Source: Alligator mississippiensis (Eukaryota > Chordata > Crocodylia > Alligatoridae). From it: a stretch of 64,000 nucleotides of DNA. Positions 58,866 to 64,000 of this stretch are shown here, piece after piece (the first letter of the stretch is position 1; each line of letters opens with the position of its first letter). The stretch spans positions 20,406,501-20,470,500 of the forward strand of contig NC_081835.1 in the NCBI RefSeq assembly GCF_030867095.1, in the 5' to 3' direction. The notes under the pieces were generated by a model. The model searched no databases. It worked only from the letters and a program-made list of their open reading frames with translations, and was not told where the DNA came from. The translations under genes and the position numbers were made by a program.

Positions 58866-60226
58866 TACATATCGTATTGTTTGTAATATTCATAGAGGTT
58901 ACTGGAAGAAGCAAGAAATCCAGATGCAACCAACAGGAATTTAAAAACTTGACTTCAGAAAAGAAAGATACAGACGCCTTCTTCAAAAGGAAGATATCCC
59001 ACCAGCCTCTGCTCCCCACTTGCCGATGCAGGCAGCAGGTCCATGATTTCTCCCTTCCTCAGCCAAACTCCTATGCAAAGCCAGTGCTAGACCTGCCTGC
59101 AGTTGCTTTCCTCCCCACGCTCCCCACTGGAATCTTCACAAACAGCAGGAAGCAAGTTCTAATCCCGTCCATCCACGGGTGCCTCTGGTGTCCCCTGAAC
59201 ACTGAACAGCTACAATTCGTAGTCGCCCACTAAACTTTATCTGCCACAACTCAATGTAATTTAGAGAGATAGGAAGCTACACCCGATGTGTATGTGGCTG
59301 CGACCAGATCTCTATTGTGGGTTTGGTGAGTTCTTCTGCAGGATGTCTCTACCCCTACACCCTTACCTCGGGCTGATAAACCTACTCTGCTTTTAGGGCT
59401 TGACCCTCCCTTTTAGGGTTTGACTCCAGTAAGGAAACAGAAATTAAGTAGGCACAAAAAGTAAATAAAAAACAAAACATCCATCCTCAAAGGGTTTGCT
59501 ACTGTAGCCCACATCTCCACCAGAACTGCCATTCTGGATCCGGCCTAAGGTCCCACTAATCCAATACCCTGTCTCCAGCCAGACGCAAGCACAATAACAG
59601 ATGTGTTCCTCTGCCAGATACTGTCGAGAAAGCACCACTGTAGGTGTGGAATTTGTCTAGAAAAAGTTCCATCCTCACTCCTGATGGTCTGAGATTGATT
59701 TAAACCAGAGATGGGCAAAATATGGCCCACGGGCTGAATCCGGCCCAACAAGGGATTTTATCCTGCCTGCGACGGGTCACTCGGCCCCACCTGGCCCAGG
59801 CACAGGGGGCAGCCTGGGTCATGGCACATGCAGCTGGTCCTGCCGCCCAAAGGCATGCAGAGGGGCTAGGGCAACATAGAGGTCAGACTGCATCCTGGCA
59901 GCTCCTTTTAGCTGCCACCACTAAGGTCACCACTGCCACTGGACCCAGCCCCACTGCCCGTCCGCCTCGCACCCACCACCAGGAGCACCGGACAGAGTGG
60001 GCAGGCAGGGTCTCCATGGAGATCAGTTGGGGACCCTTGTGCTCAGCCAGGGAGATGAGATGGGGCCATGGGCAGGTGGGAAGTAACATCCAGAAGCAGG
60101 ACAGGCAGGCAAAGCCAAGAACGGGGGTGGGTCTGGGATCTTGGGGCAGTGACAGTGCAGGGCTGGGGGCCAGGGCCTAGGGTAAAACCACAATCCTCTG
60201 CCTACGCATCCTTGCAACAAGCACCA

Positions 60227-63200
60227 ATTTCATAGATTTCATAGACATTAGTGCTGGAAGGGACCTCAGAAGATCTTCGAGTCCAGCCCCCTGCCCCAGA
60301 GACAGGAAGTCAGCAGGGGTCATAGGATCCCAACAAGATAAACATCCAAATATCTCTTGAAGACGTTCAAAGTAGGTGCTTGAACCACCTCCGGCGGCAG
60401 TCTATTCCAAACCTTAGGGGCTTGGACAGTAAAGAAGTTCTTCCTTATGTCCAGCCAGAAACGGTCATGGAGGAGTTTGTGACCATTCGATCTTGTCATC
60501 CCTCAGGGCGCTCTGGTGAACAAATGTTCCCCCAGATCCTGGTGAGCACCCCTTATAAACTTATAGGCAGCCACCAGATCACCCCTGAGCCTGCACTTTT
60601 CCAGGCTGAAGAGTCCCATAGCTCTCAGCCTCTCATCATAAAGTCTGTTTTCCTGACCTCTGATCATGCACATGGTTCTCCTCTGCACCCTCTCAAGCTC
60701 GTCCACATCCTTTTTGAATTGTGGAGCCCAAAACTGGATGCAGCGCTCCAGCTGCAGCCTCACCAAGGCCGAGTACAAGGGGAGAATGACATCCCGGGAT
60801 TTGCTTGAGAAGCATCTACGTATGCAAGCCAGCGTTTTGGTCGCTTTACTAGCTGCATCATCTCATTGAAGGCTCGTGTTCATCTTGTGGTCAATCATGA
60901 CCTCAAGTCCCTTTCGTCCGTAGTGCTAGCCAGCATAGCACCGCTGAGCCTATAAGCATGCTGCAGGTTTTTCTTCCCAAGGTGGAGAACCTTGCATTTT
61001 TCAGTGTTAAACACCACCAGGTTCTCGTCCGCCCATTTCCTGAGCCTGTCAAGGTCAGCCTGGATCGCCCTCCTGTCCTCAGGTGTGGATGCTTTACCCC
61101 AAAGTTTGGGGTCACCAGCGAACTTGGCCTGTCTGCTTCTGATACCAATGCCCACATCATTAATGAAGATGTTGAATAGTATAGGCCCAAGGACAGAGCC
61201 TTGAGGGACCCCACTGGTCACGGCACACCATGACAATTGACTTCCATCAACCACCACCCTCTGGGTCCAACCACAGAGCCAATTCCCCAGCCAGAGAATC
61301 GTGGTGGACCCAAGGCCACAGCTGGTCAGTTTTGCTAAGAGGCGATCATGGGATACCAGATCAAAGGCTTTTTTAAAGTCAAGATATACGACATCAATCT
61401 CTTTTCCCTTATCCAGGTGATAGGTCACCTGGTCATAAAAGGAAATAAAATTCGTCAAGCAAGACCTACCTGCAACAAACCCGTGTTCGCTCTCTCTCAG
61501 GATGTTGCCATCAGCCAGTCTATTAAGAATGGCCTCTTTGATAATCTTTTCTAAGACCTTCCCCGGGATAGAGGTCAGACTGTTGGGCCTGTAGTTTGCC
61601 GGATCCACTTTCCTCCCTTTCTTGAAGATAGGCACCACACTGACCTTCTTCCAGTCTTCGGGCACTTCACCAGAGCGCCAGGAGCTCTCAAAGATCTGTG
61701 CCAGGGGCTGGGCTATGATGCTCGCCAGCTGAGTACCCTGGGGTGTAAACTGTCAGGGCCAGCTGACTTGAAGGTATCCAGCCTCTCAAGGTGTTTCTTC
61801 ACAAGGTCAGTGTAGCAGGGCACTAAAGTGCCTGCCACTGAGAGAGCAGGGAAGACTCCTCAGGTGCTGGATGCTGAGGCAACTAGTGGGATAATGACCC
61901 ACACCTGCCTAGCCAGCTGAAGGAAGGGGCAGGGCCTGGCTCCTATATAAAGCACAGGCAGGAGGCCAGAGGCAGTTCCCTACCAGCAGCTAAGGAAGAA
62001 GGAGCTCCCTGCCAGAAAAGAGAAGCCAAGCCTGAATGCCAGAGCAGCGCTGCTCACTGCGGTGGGATAGAGAACCCCGGTAGGCCTGAGCGTAGTTACA
62101 GCTGGAGGCTTATGTTTGTGTTGCAGCCAAGGGGCTTGTGTTCACCTTACTGTTTGTTACACCGGTGGTTTGGGTGAGGCTATTAGGGGTTGGAGGAGGC
62201 CTCACAGGGGACTCGCAGTAGAGTGGGGACCCCAGCGCCAGTGAGGGCGCAGCATTCGGGGTGTATAGACCCCAGCCCCAGAGAGGGGCAGTTGAGAAGC
62301 CCCAGAGAAGGGGGCAGCAGTGTGGTGAGCCCCAGAAAAGGGGGCAGCGTGTGAGAAGGCCCCGAGAGAAGGGCGGCGTTTCAGGGAAGGCCCTGAGAGA
62401 AGGGCGCGGAAAGAAAGAGAGAGAGAGATGGGACTGCAGAGAGCCCGAGTGCCAGAGAAGGTATAAAGACGGAGAGAGGGACAGAACAACGTCCATTACA
62501 TCTGCAAGGCTTAGGGTGTGGTATTGGGGTGGTAGGAGCCACGCACAGCCCATAAGGCTTGGGCACGTGGGACACCCATGACAGGAAAACTGTGGCCAAG
62601 AGGACAGAAGGTAGCCTCCCTATAATATATATAAAATCAAAGATGTGGCGGGCGAGAATCGGAGGGTGCAAGACCGCAGCTTGGCACGGTAAAGGAGGCG
62701 GCAGGGGAGAGCACGGCGACCCTGACGTCCCTCCTGTTACAGTCAGCATTGATAGAGGGTAAGGAATCTCCCTCACCCAGGCCTTCCTGTCCCGTAAGGG
62801 CAGGGGCATCCCTTGGGACTGGTGAAAAACTGACGCAAAGTACCCATTTAGCAAGTTGGCTTTTTCCTGGGCATCAGTTGTCAGTTGTCCCATCTGGTTT
62901 AGCAGGGGTCCAATGTTGCCCTTGCTTTTCCTCCGGCTCCCCACATATCTAAAAAAGGACTTTTTATTGTCCTTGATACTTGCAGCTAGTTGGAGTTCCA
63001 TTGCAGCCTTGGCTTTCCTGGTTTGGTCTCTGCAGGTATGGACCAGTGCAGAATATTCCTCCTTGGAGGTGAATCCAGTCCTCCATCCTTTGTAGGTCTT
63101 TCTTTTTAGACTTAGGAGGTTTGCTAGTTCCTTGCAGAGCCAAAGTGGCTGCTGTGCCCTTTTCCTGCCTTTCTTCCAAGATGGGACAGACTTTGCCTGT

Positions 63201-63615
63201 GCATCCAGGATTGCTCCCTGGAGGAGCAACCACTCTTCCCAAACTCCCCTCCCCTTTGCATTGTGGTCCCTTAGGGCCTCACTGACAAGCCTCCTGAGCT
63301 TGTCAAAGTCAGCTTTCCTGAAGTTGAGGACTTCTGTATTGCTGACTGACTTGCCAGCTTTACAGTGGATGGTAAAGGTGATCAGCTCGTGGTCACTGTC
63401 ATCCAGCTTCCCTTCGATAGTTAGGTAACCAATTAGGTCGTCCCCTGTTGCCAGTACCAGGTTGAGCAGCACTTTACTTCTTGTTGTCCCGTAGACTTTT
63501 TGAGTCAGATAGAGCTCATCCACTCACGAGAGAAAGTTTTGTGACCATTCGGATTTGTCCGAACGCTCTTCCCATAAGAAGTCTGGGTAGTTGAAGTCTC
63601 CCATGACAACCATGG
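60227..63615 (-). mobile_element. CR1 LINE, 5'-truncated, split by a solo LTR
   Basis: On the minus strand: the endonuclease end (VVMGDFNYPDFLWEE near 63600), the linker and start of reverse transcriptase (63523 to about 62747), then after the LTR the rest of the reverse transcriptase (61805-60895; VVYLDFKKAFDLVSHD, TSGVPQGSVLGPILFNIF). The catalytic FADD box reads FAGD, and frame breaks follow near 60890. The C-terminal part has RLRAMGLFSLEKCRLRGDL (60778-60503). The 3' tail TTTCATAGATTTCATAGAC starts at 60227. A dead copy. Confidence 0.92.
61811..62741 (+). mobile_element. Solo LTR fossil inside the CR1 LINE
   Basis: The 931-bp block begins TGTAGCAGGGCAC and ends CCCTCCTGTTACA (inverted TGTARCAGG ends) and is flanked by an exact 5-bp duplication GTCAG (61806-61810 and 62742-62746). 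A TATA-like CTATATAA lies at 61943. The CR1 reverse transcriptase continues on both sides. No internal viral region was seen, consistent with a solo LTR. It looks whole. The family is undetermined. Confidence 0.82.
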
Positions 63616-64000
63616 GCAGGGGGGCATAATGGCCCCACGCTGTCACTCTCTCAAGATCCCAGCCCCACCTGCCTGTCTTGCTCCCAAACGCTGCTCCCTG
63701 CCTACCTGCAGTTCCATTCCATTGGCAAGACCAAGTGCATCCTGCCCACAAGGGTCCCAGGCTGGTCTCTGTGGAGACCCTGGGGCTGGGGCTGGGACCA
63801 GGATCACGGGCTGTGATAGTGTCAGGCCAGGCCCCGGACCAGAGCCGCTTAGGGAGTTTTGGTGAGTGGGCAGGGAGGGTGGGGTTCTGACCTGGCCTGT
63901 AACAGCTCACCAAAACTCCATAAGTGGCCTTCCAGGCCAAATAATTGCCTATCCCCAATTTAAACCCAAACGTATGATTTTAACTTTTTGTTGGTGGTAC

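Larger units (their letters stand above)
59706..63957. mobile_element. Fold-back hAT MITE split by a CR1 LINE
   Basis: Identical ATTTAAAC octamers (59698-59705 and 63958-63965) enclose the whole complex. The left end CAGAGATGGGCAAAATATGG and the right end AATAATTGCCTATCCCCA are of the GGGCAA family. The left half (59706-60226) and right half (about 63616-63957) are inverted copies: CAGGGTCTCCATGGAGATCA on the left pairs with TGGTCTCTGTGGAGACCCTG on the right. The original element was about 860 bp. Confidence 0.9.

Noticed and set aside
3811-62741. The possibility that one of the LTR-like blocks belongs to a complete endogenous retrovirus
   Set aside because: Each block is single, with its target duplication directly at its edges or suggested there; no gag, pol or env-like region was found anywhere in the window.
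1-64000. CRISPR arrays, bacterial operons or organelle DNA
   Set aside because: No regularly spaced identical repeats, Shine-Dalgarno-led gene strings or mitochondrial genes were seen; the window is vertebrate nuclear DNA.

Overview
This is a vertebrate nuclear locus, most likely from a crocodilian; a turtle is the main alternative. The evidence is a split host gene with textbook GT-AG introns, several CR1 LINEs with reptile-type 3' ends, old MIR-like SINEs, and many small hAT elements with 8-bp target duplications. No bacterial-style operon, CRISPR array, rRNA or tRNA gene was seen. The organism call is an inference from repeat style.

One host gene is recognisable: ABHD6 (monoacylglycerol lipase), on the minus strand. 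Its last seven coding exons lie between 56659 and 39734. They join without a frame break into 297 codons, which is residues 41-337 of a protein the same length as human ABHD6 (337 aa). The catalytic triad is visible at Ser148, Asp278 and His306. The first coding exon, which holds the membrane anchor, was not found and probably lies beyond base 64000. The 3' UTR probably runs down to about 37820.

Layout: 372-693 is a small hAT element. 1124-5975 is a nearly full-length CR1 LINE on the minus strand, split by an LTR-like fossil (3811-4927). 5978-6325 is MIR-like. 7989-8540 holds a CA microsatellite and C-rich repeats. 13017-16373 is a 3.4-kb hAT transposon with a decayed transposase. 19.9-32.4 kb carries scattered hAT MITEs and MIRs in otherwise featureless sequence. 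32.4-37.1 kb shows nothing recognisable. 37.1-37.7 kb is a CR1 3' end. 37.8-56.7 kb is ABHD6, with hAT MITEs and CR1 pieces in its introns. 58311-58865 is a Tigger-like element, and 59706-63957 is a three-layer nest: a fold-back hAT holding a CR1 LINE, which holds a solo LTR.

No new multi-gene system was found. The points most worth a second look are the nested elements with exact target duplications, a Tigger remnant that keeps a PCNA-binding-type motif, three octamer-like sites spaced at exactly 11 bp, and a 50-bp hAT end enclosed by a perfect 8-bp duplication.
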